64,000 nt of DNA from Ignavibacteriota bacterium (GCA_013285425.1 CP053447.1:2052001-2116000), one strand, 5' to 3'. Shown: positions 28,541-38,876, numbered from the stretch's first letter. The notes: generated from the sequence alone by a model not told the origin. Program-made: numbers and translations.

Positions 28541-30322
28541 TTACTTAATAAGTACCATCTTCTTTGATGAAATAAAGTTACCTGCCTTAAGTGTATAGAT
28601 GTAAAGTCCTGATGCAAGATTTTCACCTCCAAATGTTACAACATGGTTACCTGCGCTCTTAGTTGTATTTACTAATGTGGCAACTTCATTACCAAGTACA
28701 TCATAAACTTTCAATGTTACATTGCTTCTTTCAGAAAGACTATAACTAATTCTAGTAGTTGGGTTAAATGGATTAGGATAGTTTTGGGATAACTCAAAAC
28801 TATTAATCTGATTTATTCCATCATCAACACTAACAACAATCTCATCAAATGGAACTCTAGCTGCATAAATACCTGTTGCGGCTGTAGTATCAGAATATGG
28901 ACCTGTTGCGCCCAAAACATATACATATGAACTGAATGCAACAAAGTGACCATTCCCTTCATCAAGCAAATAAGGGGCTAAGTGAGCCGCAGTATTATTT
29001 ATATTTGGCGAATTAGTTAGGTTAATTGGTTCACTCCACTGACCTGGTGTTGAAGCTCCAAAGAATCTCTTATGGCTTAGGTAAACATCTGCCCAAGGCG
29101 TTTGTGGATTTTTATTTATCCACTGCACCGCCATCACTGAATGGCTTGAATCTGTAGCTATAAGTGGACTTGGACCCATTTGCCCCAATCCTGGTCCCAA
29201 ACCATAAGTTTTAATATCTAACCCACTGAAAATTATATCTCCAGCCCAGCCATTTTCTGTTTCATACAGATCAACAACTGCATGAGACCAGTCATTAGTA
29301 TCTGTGAGTGCAGTTATTAGATGCACATAGCCCATTTTATCAACCTGAATAGCACCATCGTATTGAACTGTGTTACCATCAGTTGAATCAAAATCAAAGG
29401 TCTGGTCAAACCTTTCTAATCCTGAAATTGTTCTCCAATCAGGTACAGAAAAATTACTCCAAGTATCTCCATTATCAGTGGATTTACTATATCCTATAGG
29501 CCATCCTCTAATATCACTACCGGCAGGCCAGATATTTTCATTAAAAGCTCCGATAGCAGCAAAATAAAGCACACCATTATAGCAAACACCACCTTGTATA
29601 TATTGTCCGTTGCTTGAAAATACTGTATCGGCCCACTGTGGTGGAACAAAAGATTCAACGTTCAGATAATCCTGTGTTCTAAAGAAAGTGAGATCACGCG
29701 GAGCGCTTTGGTTTCTTGCAACCCAATAAACCCAGTCGGAATTGTCACTTGAAAAAATCAATGCTTCAGAACTAAATATGTTATCTCCTGGAATTATATC
29801 AGAATAAGTTTGAGCAGAACCTAACGGTTGATCTGCGCCATAACCTAACCATCCAAATGCAGTTGGATTAAGTTCTGGCCATGCAAAAGCCCCTGTAACA
29901 ATATTATCAAAATAATTAATGGTCATAGTTGGATATCGAGCCATGCGTTGTGATGCAGCACCATTTATAGCTGCAACTCTTGACCAGCTAACTCCAAAAT
30001 CTGTAGAAATACTATACCACAATTCACCCGAACCAGTTGCATAAGCAACATGTCCTCTATAGACCATCGCAAGAGAACCTGAAAATGGTTCAAAATAAAT
30101 TGGTCTTAAATGACTACTACCCGTACCAAAAGCATTTCCCATAGTATCTACAAGAATATAATCTCCATCTGCGGGTGCATAAGTGGGAGAAAGAACGCTG
30201 TTTTGAACATTGGTGGGTTCATCAACAACTAGTGATTTTCCAACCAAATTTTTATTTTGGGCTTGTGTTAAGCTTAAACCCATAAAAAGAATGATTGTAA
30301 GTAATGCAGTAATTCTATACAT
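28541..30322 (-). CDS. secreted Asp-box (sialidase-like beta-propeller) protein with T9SS sorting domain
   Basis: This 593-residue protein has a signal peptide (LTIILFMGLSLTQAQ), a central region with two clear Asp-box motifs (SISTDFGVSW and SKSTDNGDTW) typical of BNR/sialidase-type propellers, and a complete T9SS type A domain at the C-terminus (FELSQNYPNPFNPTTRISY ... VYDVLGNEVATLVN ... KKMVLIK). The catalytic Arg triad and Tyr/Glu pair of true sialidases cannot be recognised by eye, so an enzymatic role is not claimed. AAGGAGAG lies upstream of the ATG. It is 168 bases upstream of the TonB receptor gene; the gap contains no obvious strong terminator. Confidence 0.87.
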   Translation of the reverse strand: MYRITALLTIILFMGLSLTQAQNKNLVGKSLVVDEPTNVQNSVLSPTYAPADGDYILVDTMGNAFGTGSSHLRPIYFEPFSGSLAMVYRGHVAYATGSGELWYSISTDFGVSWSRVAAINGAASQRMARYPTMTINYFDNIVTGAFAWPELNPTAFGWLGYGADQPLGSAQTYSDIIPGDNIFSSEALIFSSDNSDWVYWVARNQSAPRDLTFFRTQDYLNVESFVPPQWADTVFSSNGQYIQGGVCYNGVLYFAAIGAFNENIWPAGSDIRGWPIGYSKSTDNGDTWSNFSVPDWRTISGLERFDQTFDFDSTDGNTVQYDGAIQVDKMGYVHLITALTDTNDWSHAVVDLYETENGWAGDIIFSGLDIKTYGLGPGLGQMGPSPLIATDSSHSVMAVQWINKNPQTPWADVYLSHKRFFGASTPGQWSEPINLTNSPNINNTAAHLAPYLLDEGNGHFVAFSSYVYVLGATGPYSDTTAATGIYAARVPFDEIVVSVDDGINQINSFELSQNYPNPFNPTTRISYSLSERSNVTLKVYDVLGNEVATLVNTTKSAGNHVVTFGGENLASGLYIYTLKAGNFISSKKMVLIK

Positions 30323-30411
30323 ATTACTCTCCTTTATATTTGTGTGTTATTGGTTAGTTGAATTAAATTTATTAAAAAATCTCTAAAATACTATTTCTCT
30401 TTAAATGCCTG

Positions 30412-30443
30412 CTAAAATTACTATTCTTTGCAATTTTAGTCAA
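30412..30443 (-). promoter_or_regulatory. candidate promoter overlapped by an inverted repeat
   Basis: Reading the minus strand, TTGACT and TAATTT are 17 bases apart, about 90 bases upstream of the ATG at 30322. The perfect inverted repeat CTAAAATT / AATTTTAG (30412-30419 and 30432-30439) covers the -10 element and most of the spacer, a layout expected for an operator. No function has been shown; AT-rich intergenic DNA gives such matches by chance. Confidence 0.35.
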
Positions 30444-30521
30444 GAAATAAGGCTTTTTTATTTTCTTGCAAGAAATAACATAATTTGCAATTAATATCAA
30501 GTCAATCTATCTTCAAACATT

Positions 30522-32103
30522 TCAAATGATAATTTGATAAACCTCAAAAATGCCATCCAAAGATTTAATAACTTGGAGAATACTATCAGGGATTCTGCTG
30601 TCAATATTAATAAATGTAAGTGCCTGCTTACCTTTTTCAATTCTTCCAAGAGATAATCCTGCAATGTTGATATTGGCATCTGCTAAAATTTTCCCTACTG
30701 AAGCAAGCATACCTGGTTTATCTTCATTTATGCAGTAACATATAACCTGTCGGATTCAATTCAACATCATAGTTATCAATCTTTACAATTCTTATTTCAT
30801 CAACTCCAAATAGAGTAGCAGCAAATACTCTATCATCTTTTTCTGTATGTATTTCGGCTGTAACAAGATTTTTGTAAATACTGCTGTCATCACTTTTTTT
30901 AATTGTAACCCGAATATTCATTTCATCAAAAAGCAATTGAGCGTTTACAAATGTAACGATTTGATCTACTCTGTTTGCTAAAAATCCCTTCTGAAAAGCG
31001 GTTGATAGTTCTGCATCTAATTTGTGCAGTGATTTGCCGGATAATATAATATCAATGCTTTTTAACTGATCGGTTAATAGTTGCGAAGTAAACACACCAA
31101 GTGATTCACATAGATGAATGAATGAAAGAGAATCCTTATCCATATTTTCTGCAAAGCCACGTATATTAACTGCGGCTGTGATTTTATTAGCTGCAAAATA
31201 ATCTCTGATCTGTTCAGAAATCTGAGTAGCTACCAATTCCTGTGCTTCATCAGTTGATGCACCGAGATGCGGTGTACAAATAATCTTTGGATGATTAAAT
31301 ATAATATTTGAGAACTCGGGTGGTTCTTTAACATAAACATCAAACGCAGCGCCTGAAACAATTCCTTTGTCGATAGCTTCAACAATATCCTGTTCATTTA
31401 CTATTCCGCCGCGGGCACAATTAATTATCTTCACACCCTTTTTACATTTTTCAAAAGTAATTTTTGAAAGCAGATTTTTTGTTGATTCATTAAACGGAAC
31501 ATGAACGGTTATAAAATCAGCTTTAGACCAAATTTGATCAAGAGGGAAAATCTCAACTCCTAATTCATTAGCTTTATCGCTGGAAATTAACGGATCAAAT
31601 CCAATTACATTCATTCCAAATGCTCTTGCTCTTTTTGCAACTTCTTTACCAATTTTGCCCAATCCAAGTACTGCTAAAGTTTTTCCGCGCAGTTCAGTGC
31701 CGCTGTATTTTTTTCTATCCCATTTTCCTTCGGCTAATGATCTTACTGCTTGCGGAATATTTCTGCAGAGTGCTAATATCATTGCAAATGTATGTTCAGC
31801 TGTGGAAATTGTATTTCCATCAGGTGTGTTCATAACAAGTATTCCCTTTCGGGATGCAGCCTTTATATCAATATTATCTACTCCGGTTCCTGCTCTTCCA
31901 ATTACTTCCATATTGATCATAGCAGATATTAGCTCAGAATCAACTTTGGTAGCACTTCTAACTATAAGTGCGTTAAAATCCGGAATTATTTTTAATAACT
32001 CATCTCTGGTTAATTTTGTATTGTATGTTACTTCAAATCCTGCGGATTCAAGCAATGCTACACTTTTCTCATTAACCTGATCTGAAATAAGAATTTTTTT
32101 CAT
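30522..32103 (-). pseudogene. serA: D-3-phosphoglycerate dehydrogenase, long (ACT) type, frameshifted near the C-terminus
   Basis: The first frame (32103-30724) encodes 459 residues: substrate domain, Rossmann motif VLGLGKIGKEVAKRARAFG, NCARGGIVNEQDIVEA, and HLGASTDEAQELVA, followed by the intervening (ASB) domain. It stops just after NPTGYMLLHK. The missing ACT domain (NEDKPGMLASVGKILADANI ... GRIEKGKQALTFINID) continues in another frame to 30522. Deleting one A from the AAA at 30727-30729 gives YMLLHNEDKPGM, the expected join, and a 526-residue enzyme. The enzyme oxidises 3-phosphoglycerate in serine synthesis; the ACT domain normally senses serine. A truncated 459-residue form may still be catalytic but deregulated. 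Confidence 0.9.
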
Positions 32104-32139
32104 CAGGAAAGGTTTCTTTAAAAAAAATAAGGATTAAAA

Positions 32140-32460
32140 TTAAATTACAGCTTCTAATTTTTGTTTTAACTGAACTTTTGGTACAGCGCCAATGATTGTA
32201 TCTGTCACTTTCCCGGCTTTAAATATCAGCACAGTTGGTATGCTTCTGACTCCGTATTTAATAGCTGTTTCCTGATTGTTATCAACATCAAGTTTGCCTA
32301 CCTTTGCTTTTCCCTCAAACTCACCGGCAAGCTCTTCTACAAAAGGAGCAATCATCTTGCAGGGACCGCACCAAACAGCCCAAAAATCAACGAGCACAGG
32401 TTTATCGGATTGTAAAACTTCTGTATTAAAATTCTGATCTGTAAATTCAATTGGTTTCAT
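32140..32460 (-). CDS. trxA: thioredoxin
   Basis: This 106-residue protein is a complete thioredoxin fold with active site WCGPCK (about residues 30-35) in VDFWAVWCGPCKMIAPF, the central KLDVDNNQETAIKYGVRSIPT with the conserved cis-proline, and the end helix. It has no signal peptide, so it is a cytosolic disulfide reductase. It lies between an enoyl-reductase-like SDR (23 bases) and serA (36 bases) on the same strand. Confidence 0.97.
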   Translation of the reverse strand: MKPIEFTDQNFNTEVLQSDKPVLVDFWAVWCGPCKMIAPFVEELAGEFEGKAKVGKLDVDNNQETAIKYGVRSIPTVLIFKAGKVTDTIIGAVPKVQLKQKLEAVI

Positions 32461-32483
32461 AATTTTTCCTAAAAATGTAATTA

Positions 32484-33317
32484 TTAAATTTGTCTTGACT
32501 TTTTTTGTCCAACATAATTAACTATATCTTCACCGCCATCAGCATGTATTAGTCCGCCTGATACCCACTCACCGCCATCTTTGCAAAGAAGCGAAATAAC
32601 TTTTGCAATATCCTCAGGCGTTGTTAATCTGCCATGCGGATTTTTTCTTTCAGCAATATCTATCAGTTCAGTATTACCTGGTATTTTTCTTAAAGCCGGG
32701 GTATCAGTAACGCCAGCCATAATAGAGTTTGCTGAAGCACCAAATTTTTCACCAAGTTCTACTGATAATTGTCTTATATGAGATTCAAGAGCAGCTTTTG
32801 CAGCAGATACAGCGCCATAAAACGGAATTATAGAATGCCCGCCGGAACTTGTCATTGCAAATATCCTTGCACCTTTTGCCAGTAAATTGTTTGAAACAAC
32901 ATCCTGCACCCAATAAACAAGCGAGTGTGCCATTACATCAAGTGTCATTTCCAACTGAGCTTTAGTAATTGCCTGTTCGTTATTAGCCGGAATAAATGGT
33001 TTTAATGTACCAAATGCTAATGAATGCATAATAACCTTAATTAATGGTTTTCCGTTAAGTAAAGTTTTTATTTCATTTATTATTCCATTTCGCTTAACTT
33101 CATCAGCTGCATTTGCATTGAAAAACTTTGCCTCAACTCCTGCAGATTCAATTTCTTTAATAATTCTTTCCACATTGTGCATAGTTGCCTGCCGGTCAAG
33201 ATGAACTCCAAGAATGTTAAATCCATCTTTAGCCAATTTAACAGCTGTTGCTTCCCCAAATCCGGAAGATGCACCAAGTATTAAAGCGTAAAATTCCTGT
33301 TTATCACTTTTTTTCAT
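32484..33317 (-). CDS. SDR oxidoreductase, enoyl-ACP reductase-like (FabI/FabL type)
   Basis: This 277-residue short-chain dehydrogenase has the nucleotide-binding motif LILGASSGFGEATAVKLA. The catalytic segment FYGAVSAAKAALE spaces Tyr and Lys by six residues (YX6K), the pattern of enoyl-ACP reductases rather than the YX3K of ordinary SDRs. A MTSSGG segment stands in the Ser position and VTDTPALRKIPG in the substrate loop, with HADGGEDIVNY near the end. This suggests reduction of enoyl thioesters in fatty acid synthesis, closest in style to FabL. The N-terminal cofactor loop (GVHLDR) could favour NADPH. Substrate not proven. Confidence 0.8.
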   Translation of the reverse strand: MKKSDKQEFYALILGASSGFGEATAVKLAKDGFNILGVHLDRQATMHNVERIIKEIESAGVEAKFFNANAADEVKRNGIINEIKTLLNGKPLIKVIMHSLAFGTLKPFIPANNEQAITKAQLEMTLDVMAHSLVYWVQDVVSNNLLAKGARIFAMTSSGGHSIIPFYGAVSAAKAALESHIRQLSVELGEKFGASANSIMAGVTDTPALRKIPGNTELIDIAERKNPHGRLTTPEDIAKVISLLCKDGGEWVSGGLIHADGGEDIVNYVGQKKSRQI

Positions 33318-33407
33318 CTAATCATTCTTTCTATGAGTTTAATATTATGGTGAGGGCAATAATACAAAATCAGACATAGCTAAACAACAATTACAATTCC
33401 CAAAATT

Positions 33408-36400
33408 CTATTTGGATTTTAACATAACAGCATCATCACCAAGTAATGAAGTTAATGAATTTAACAATTCTGGTGTAATCTTTACTCTGTTTTCTGTTAA
33501 AGAAAAAAGTTTACCTTTATCAATTCCGTTTTCAGTAAGATTGATAAAGACCGGAATACTGCCTTCGGACTTTTCAAATATGTTTTTTAATAATCTCAGT
33601 TTTTCTGCAGAAACTTTCTGTTTACTAACAAGTAGTCTTATACTTTCCGTAAGTTCGTTTGCTACATTTTTCATCGGAATAACTTTGCTGACCTGCATTT
33701 TTACAGAATCACCGCTGCTTTCCAGACTTCCTACAGCAAACACCGGTTCTTCATCCTGCACATATTTTCCAAATTCATCATAAGCTTTTGAAAACATCAG
33801 ACATTCACAGCTTCCGGTAAGATCATCAAGCTTAAAAAATGCCATCATCTTTCCGGCTTTATCAAACTTAGTTTTTAATTCAGTTACAACACCGCAGGCA
33901 CGTACATCGCCTTTTTCTTCTATCCCTTCGGTTTCACCAAGATGTATTGAAGCAAATGAATTAAATTCCAATTCATATTTTCTCAGCGGATGATCAGTCA
34001 GATAAAAACCAATTACTTTTCTTTCCTGTGCAAGATATTCTTTCTCACTCCATTCTTTAACATCCGGCAGTTCTGGTTCTTTTAACAATACTTCTTCAGT
34101 TCCTCCAAATAACGAATCGCTTGAAAGCATTTTAGAATTCTGCAATTTATGTGCAAAGGTTAACGCTGATTCAATAGATTCAAAAAGCTGTGCACGATTT
34201 TTATTTATATTGTGAAATGCCCCAGCCAATACAAGTCCTTCCAAAGCTCTCTTAGTAACTATCCGGTTATCTGTATTTATACAAAAATCGTAAATGGATT
34301 TAAAATTTCTGCCAAGTTTATTTTTTGCATTGATAATTTCTTTAACTGCCGGAACACCGACATTCTTAATTGCGGACATACCAAATTTTATCTTACCGTT
34401 TTCTGCTTCAAAGAATAATGAAGGATTATTTATATCAGGCGGTAATACTTCAATTTTCTGTTTGCGGCAATCATCAAGAAACTTTGTGATTTTGTCTGTG
34501 TTCTCAAATTCATTTTTTAAGTTGGCAGCAAGAAACTCAGCAGGAAAATAAGCTTTTAAATAAGCGGTTTGATATGCGATTAAGCTATATGCAACGGCAT
34601 GGCTTTTATTAAATCCGTAATTAGCAAATTTGAAAATCGTTTCGAAGATATCCGAAGCAATTTTCTTATTAACACCATTTTTTACAGCACCTTCAGTAAA
34701 AACAACTTTTTGTTCCTGCATTACTTTAAGATCTTTTTTACCCATTGCCCTGCGCAAAAGATCTGCATCAGCTAAACTCATCCCGCCAACTTTATTCGCA
34801 ATCTGAATAACCTGCTCCTGATAAACAATAACTCCATAGGTTTCTTTTAATATAGGTTCAAGTATCGGATGTGAGTAGTTAACCACTTTTCTGCTAAGTT
34901 TTCTATCAATAAAATCATCAATGTTTTCCATTGGACCGGGTCGATATAATGCATTCATCGCAGCAAGATCATTTAAACTTGCCGGACGCAGTTGTTTTAA
35001 ATATTCACGCATAGGTCCGGATTCAAACTGAAACACTCCGGTGGTTTGTCCCTTTGAAAAAAGCTGGAAAGTTTTTTCATCATCAAGCGGAATTTCATCA
35101 ATATCAATTTCTTTATTATGATTTTTTCTTACCATATCAATCGTATCACGGATTATAGTCAGTGTACGAAGTCCGAGAAAATCCATCTTAAGTAAACCGG
35201 CATTTTCAATATCTTTCATAGAAAATTGCGTTACTATATCCTGTTGTGATACTGCATTTGCAAGAGGAACATATTTACTTACCTCGTCGGGAGTGATGAC
35301 CACACCAGCAGCATGTTTTGATGCATTGCGATTCATTCCTTCCAGAACTCTTGCATACTTTAAAAGATTTTGTATATCGGTTTCAGTTGATTCCTTTACC
35401 CATTTTAGATCTGGAACTTCTGCCAGTGCCTGATCAATTGAATAAACTTTTCCGAATTTTGACGGAATAAATTTCGTAATCTTGTTAACAGTTGGAATCG
35501 GGATTTTTAAAACACGGGCAACATCGCGCAGAACAGCTTTTGATGTTAATTTATTGAATGTAATTATCTGGCTAACGCACTCAGCACCGTATTTTTCGCG
35601 TACATAATCAATCACATCGCTTCGCTTATCATCAGCAAAGTCAACGTCAATATCAGGCATAGATCTTCTTGCAGGATTTAAAAATCTTTCAAAGAGCAGA
35701 TCATATTTTAACGGATCAACATTTGTAATTCCCATTGCATAAGCAACAATACTTCCTGCAGCACTGCCTCTGCCCGGACCAACAGGTATATTTTTCTGTT
35801 TGGCATTGTTAATAAAATCAGCAACAACTAAAAAGTAACCTGCAAAGCCCATTTCTTTAATTGTTTTTATCTCAAAATTAAAACGATCTTCAATTTCCTT
35901 TGAGATTGTTTTAAACTTTTTCTCCAATCCTTCTCTTGCAAGTAATTCCATATACTCATCAAGATTTTTTGCTTTGGATTCTTCCGGAATCGGGAAATCC
36001 GGAAAATGATGTTCTTCAAAATCAAACTTTATATTTACCTTTTCATCTATCTCAAGTGTATTTTCAATCGCCCCTTTATATTTCTTAAAAAGCTTTTTCA
36101 TTTCATCAGAAGATTTAAAATACACCTGATCCGTTCCATATCTTAACTGAGTATAATCTGTGTTATTTTTATCTGAAAGCAGAAGTAAAATATTATGTGC
36201 TATTGCATGATCCTGTTCGATATAATGGCAATCATTTGTAGCTACGAGTTTAATCCCTAATTCTTTAGAGAGCTTCGGCATTGATTCAAGAATAGGTTTA
36301 TCTATATCCATTCCGTGATCCTGAATCTCTAAATAAAAGTCTTCGTCAAACAGGTCTTTAAATCTTTTAGCAACAGAACGGGCTTTTTCATAATCATTAT

Positions 36401-36869
36401 TTACAAGATGAGCAGATACAACTCCATTTGCACATGCTGATGTAATGATCAATCCTTCTTTGTATTTCTCAAGCAGTTCCATATCAATCCGGGGTTTGTA
36501 ATAAAAACCCTCTGTATGCCCAAGTGTAGAAAGCCGTGAAAGATTATCATATCCCTGTTTATTCTTTGCAAGAATAATCAGGTGATTATAGTGTTTTGAT
36601 CTTTTCTTTGAGTTTACTTCATCTGCTTTACCGCGGTCAAATCTGCTTCCATCAACAACGATGTAAGCTTCCATTCCGATTATTGGTTTGATGCCGGATT
36701 TTTTTGCTTTATTATAAAACTCTGCCACACCGTAAAGTACTCCATGATCGGTAATTGCAACGGATTTCATTCCGTGCTTTTGTGCGGCGTTAATTAATCC
36801 ATCGACAGTGCAGGCACCGTCTTGTAAGCTGTAATGTGTGTGATTATGAAGATGAATAAAGTCAGACAT
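33408..36869 (-). CDS. dnaE: DNA polymerase III subunit alpha
   Basis: This 1153-residue replicative polymerase is of normal length for the DnaE1 type. Order of domains: the PHP domain at the N-terminus (FIHLHNHTHYSLQDGACTVDGL, with further His/Asp ligand-like residues), palm with the catalytic acidic triad region MPDIDVDFADDKR (about residue 402-414) and GPGRGSAAGSIVAYA just before it. The thumb/fingers with NKSHAVAYSLIAYQTAYLKA, the helix-hairpin-helix region near 850, and a C-terminal OB fold (DVRACGVVTELKTKFDKAGKMMAFFKLDDLTG) follow. It is the first gene of a minus-strand run leading to the SDR, trxA and serA. Confidence 0.97.
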   Translation of the reverse strand: MSDFIHLHNHTHYSLQDGACTVDGLINAAQKHGMKSVAITDHGVLYGVAEFYNKAKKSGIKPIIGMEAYIVVDGSRFDRGKADEVNSKKRSKHYNHLIILAKNKQGYDNLSRLSTLGHTEGFYYKPRIDMELLEKYKEGLIITSACANGVVSAHLVNNDYEKARSVAKRFKDLFDEDFYLEIQDHGMDIDKPILESMPKLSKELGIKLVATNDCHYIEQDHAIAHNILLLLSDKNNTDYTQLRYGTDQVYFKSSDEMKKLFKKYKGAIENTLEIDEKVNIKFDFEEHHFPDFPIPEESKAKNLDEYMELLAREGLEKKFKTISKEIEDRFNFEIKTIKEMGFAGYFLVVADFINNAKQKNIPVGPGRGSAAGSIVAYAMGITNVDPLKYDLLFERFLNPARRSMPDIDVDFADDKRSDVIDYVREKYGAECVSQIITFNKLTSKAVLRDVARVLKIPIPTVNKITKFIPSKFGKVYSIDQALAEVPDLKWVKESTETDIQNLLKYARVLEGMNRNASKHAAGVVITPDEVSKYVPLANAVSQQDIVTQFSMKDIENAGLLKMDFLGLRTLTIIRDTIDMVRKNHNKEIDIDEIPLDDEKTFQLFSKGQTTGVFQFESGPMREYLKQLRPASLNDLAAMNALYRPGPMENIDDFIDRKLSRKVVNYSHPILEPILKETYGVIVYQEQVIQIANKVGGMSLADADLLRRAMGKKDLKVMQEQKVVFTEGAVKNGVNKKIASDIFETIFKFANYGFNKSHAVAYSLIAYQTAYLKAYFPAEFLAANLKNEFENTDKITKFLDDCRKQKIEVLPPDINNPSLFFEAENGKIKFGMSAIKNVGVPAVKEIINAKNKLGRNFKSIYDFCINTDNRIVTKRALEGLVLAGAFHNINKNRAQLFESIESALTFAHKLQNSKMLSSDSLFGGTEEVLLKEPELPDVKEWSEKEYLAQERKVIGFYLTDHPLRKYELEFNSFASIHLGETEGIEEKGDVRACGVVTELKTKFDKAGKMMAFFKLDDLTGSCECLMFSKAYDEFGKYVQDEEPVFAVGSLESSGDSVKMQVSKVIPMKNVANELTESIRLLVSKQKVSAEKLRLLKNIFEKSEGSIPVFINLTENGIDKGKLFSLTENRVKITPELLNSLTSLLGDDAVMLKSK

Positions 36870-36955
36870 CGTTTATCAAAAATTAATAATGAAGAATTAA
36901 TAATTTCTAACTTACAAAACCTAAGATAATTCAGTGTATAAGAGAAAATGATTTC

Positions 36956-37055
36956 GTCATTGCAAGCGAGGTAATAAGCGAAGCAATCTCATATTATCAT
37001 TGAATAAATATAATTTAAGATTGCTTCATCCCGATATGCCGGGATTTACTATGAC
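36956..37055. repeat. degenerate ~100-bp palindromic intergenic element
   Basis: The 456-base intergenic region 36870-37325, between the divergent dnaE and beta-helix genes, holds no gene. Inside it, GTCATTGC...GAAGCAATCT (36956-36989) is followed by AGATTGCTTC...ATGAC (37018-37055). The inner arms (36980-36989 and 37018-37027) are perfect complements, and the ends GTCAT/ATGAC also pair. The wording (CATTGC-AGCGA-GAAGCAATCTC) matches a type of short palindromic repeat I know from many bacterial genomes. No ORF inside, so probably a non-autonomous repeat relic. Confidence 0.6.
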
Positions 37056-37325
37056 TAATTAAAAATTTTTGTAAGTGCTGATCGAAGTTAAGTATTTCAG
37101 AAATGAAAGTCTAAAACAGAAAAATTATTTTTTTTCAATAAACACTTGTCGGTAATTAATTCCTTGTTTTAAAATACAAGACAATAATTGTGTCAATTCT
37201 TACAAGTAATTTTTCTTATTCTGGAGTTAATATTCAGCAAAAATTTTATTCTTCAAACTGTTGCAGTGGTATAGTAATTGAAGTTTTCCCTTCAAATAGT
37301 ATTATTTAATATCCCCTGATTTAAT

Positions 37326-38876
37326 ATGATAAAATTTTTTCGAAACACAGTTTTAGCTTATAGCTTTTTATTCAGTATAACATTTGCACAAACAACATAT
37401 TATGTGTCCACATCCGGAAGCAATTCAAATAATGGTTTAACTGCTCAAACTGCTTTTGCAACTCTACAGCATGCTGCTGATATTGCTGCAGCCGGAGATT
37501 CGGTTTTGGTTCTTGCTGGAAATTATGCAGGCTTTGATATCCGTACAAATGGAACTCAAATTCTTCCAATAGTTTTTAAAGCAATTGAAAATAATGTTGT
37601 AATTGATGAACGGAATTCTGTTACACCTGATGGAATTAATATTGAAAATGCTTCATGGATTGTTATCGATGGATTTGAAGTTAAAGATCAGCCCCGTGCC
37701 GGAGTCCGTGCTGTTGTTTCAGATTTTATTACAATCAGAAATAATTATTGTCACAACAATTATCGCTGGGGAATCTTCACCGGATTTACAGATGATTTAA
37801 CTATCGAAAATAATACTTGTTCGTTTAGTGCTGATGAACATGGAATTTATGTTTCCAATAGCAGTGACAGACCAATCATAAGAAACAATCATTCATTCAA
37901 CAACAACAGATGTGGAATCCATATGAATGGAGACATCTCAATGGGCGATGATGGAATTATCAGTAACGCAATTGTAGAAGGAAATATTCTGCACGATAAT
38001 GGCTACGGTGGCGGTTCAGCAATTAACATGGATGGAGTTCAGGATTCTAAAATATTCAATAACCTGATTTACAACAATCACGCAACCGGCATTGCAATGT
38101 TTCAGATCGACGGCGGTGATGCATCAAAGAACAATAAAGTTTATAACAACACGATCATTCAGCCATCAGATGGTAGATGGTGCATAATTTCTGTTGATGG
38201 TTCAACCGGGAATACTATTTATAATAATATTTTAATTAATCATCACGGTTTCAGGGGAAGCATTTCTATTGATGCTGCTTCAGCAAGCGGATTTGTTAGT
38301 GATTATAACATCCTGGTAAACCGGTTAAGTGATGACGATGGAAATTCGAATATGAATTTAACTCAATGGCAGTCACTTGGATATGATTTACATTCGATGA
38401 TAGCTAATCCTGAAGCACAAATTTTTGTTGATTACCTAAATAACAATTTTCATCTGCAGCAAAATTCACAGGCTGTTGATGCTGGAACAAATTTAGTTCT
38501 GCCAATCGTTTATGAAGATATGGATAACATTTCCCGTCCGCAGGGCAGTGGTTTTGATATTGGCTGTTACGAATTTACAAGCACAGTTTCAGTTGATGAA
38601 AAAGTTCTTCCGCAATCATTTCAATTGTTTCAGAACTACCCGAACCCTTTTAATCCAATAACAACTTTATCATTTGCCATTAATCAATCTTCCTTTATCA
38701 CATTAAAGGTTTATGATGTGTTAGGAAATGAAATTGCAAAATTAATTGATGAAGAAAGACCAGCCGGAAAATATGAAGTCTCATTCAATGGCAGCATACT
38801 ATCAAGCGGAATTTATTTCTACAGATTACAAGCTGGCAGCCTTGCTCAAACGAAATCAATGATATTAATGAAGTAG
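37326..38876 (+). CDS. secreted right-handed parallel beta-helix protein with T9SS sorting domain
   Basis: This 516-residue protein has a signal peptide, then TTYYVSTSGSNSNNGLTAQTAF and a right-handed beta-helix with many Asn-rich turns (IRNNYCHNNYRWGIF, IENNTCSFSADEHGIYVSN, NNLIYNNHATGIAMF), as in polysaccharide lyase and pectate-lyase-like folds. It then carries a module with QAVDAGTN and RPQGSGFDIGCYEF (the 'choice-of-anchor Q' type) and a complete T9SS type A domain. Likely a surface or secreted glycan-binding or -cleaving protein; no catalytic residues could be assigned. It ends five bases before a paralogous gene, with AGGAGG in between, so the pair is co-expressed. Confidence 0.9.
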   Translation: MIKFFRNTVLAYSFLFSITFAQTTYYVSTSGSNSNNGLTAQTAFATLQHAADIAAAGDSVLVLAGNYAGFDIRTNGTQILPIVFKAIENNVVIDERNSVTPDGINIENASWIVIDGFEVKDQPRAGVRAVVSDFITIRNNYCHNNYRWGIFTGFTDDLTIENNTCSFSADEHGIYVSNSSDRPIIRNNHSFNNNRCGIHMNGDISMGDDGIISNAIVEGNILHDNGYGGGSAINMDGVQDSKIFNNLIYNNHATGIAMFQIDGGDASKNNKVYNNTIIQPSDGRWCIISVDGSTGNTIYNNILINHHGFRGSISIDAASASGFVSDYNILVNRLSDDDGNSNMNLTQWQSLGYDLHSMIANPEAQIFVDYLNNNFHLQQNSQAVDAGTNLVLPIVYEDMDNISRPQGSGFDIGCYEFTSTVSVDEKVLPQSFQLFQNYPNPFNPITTLSFAINQSSFITLKVYDVLGNEIAKLIDEERPAGKYEVSFNGSILSSGIYFYRLQAGSLAQTKSMILMK

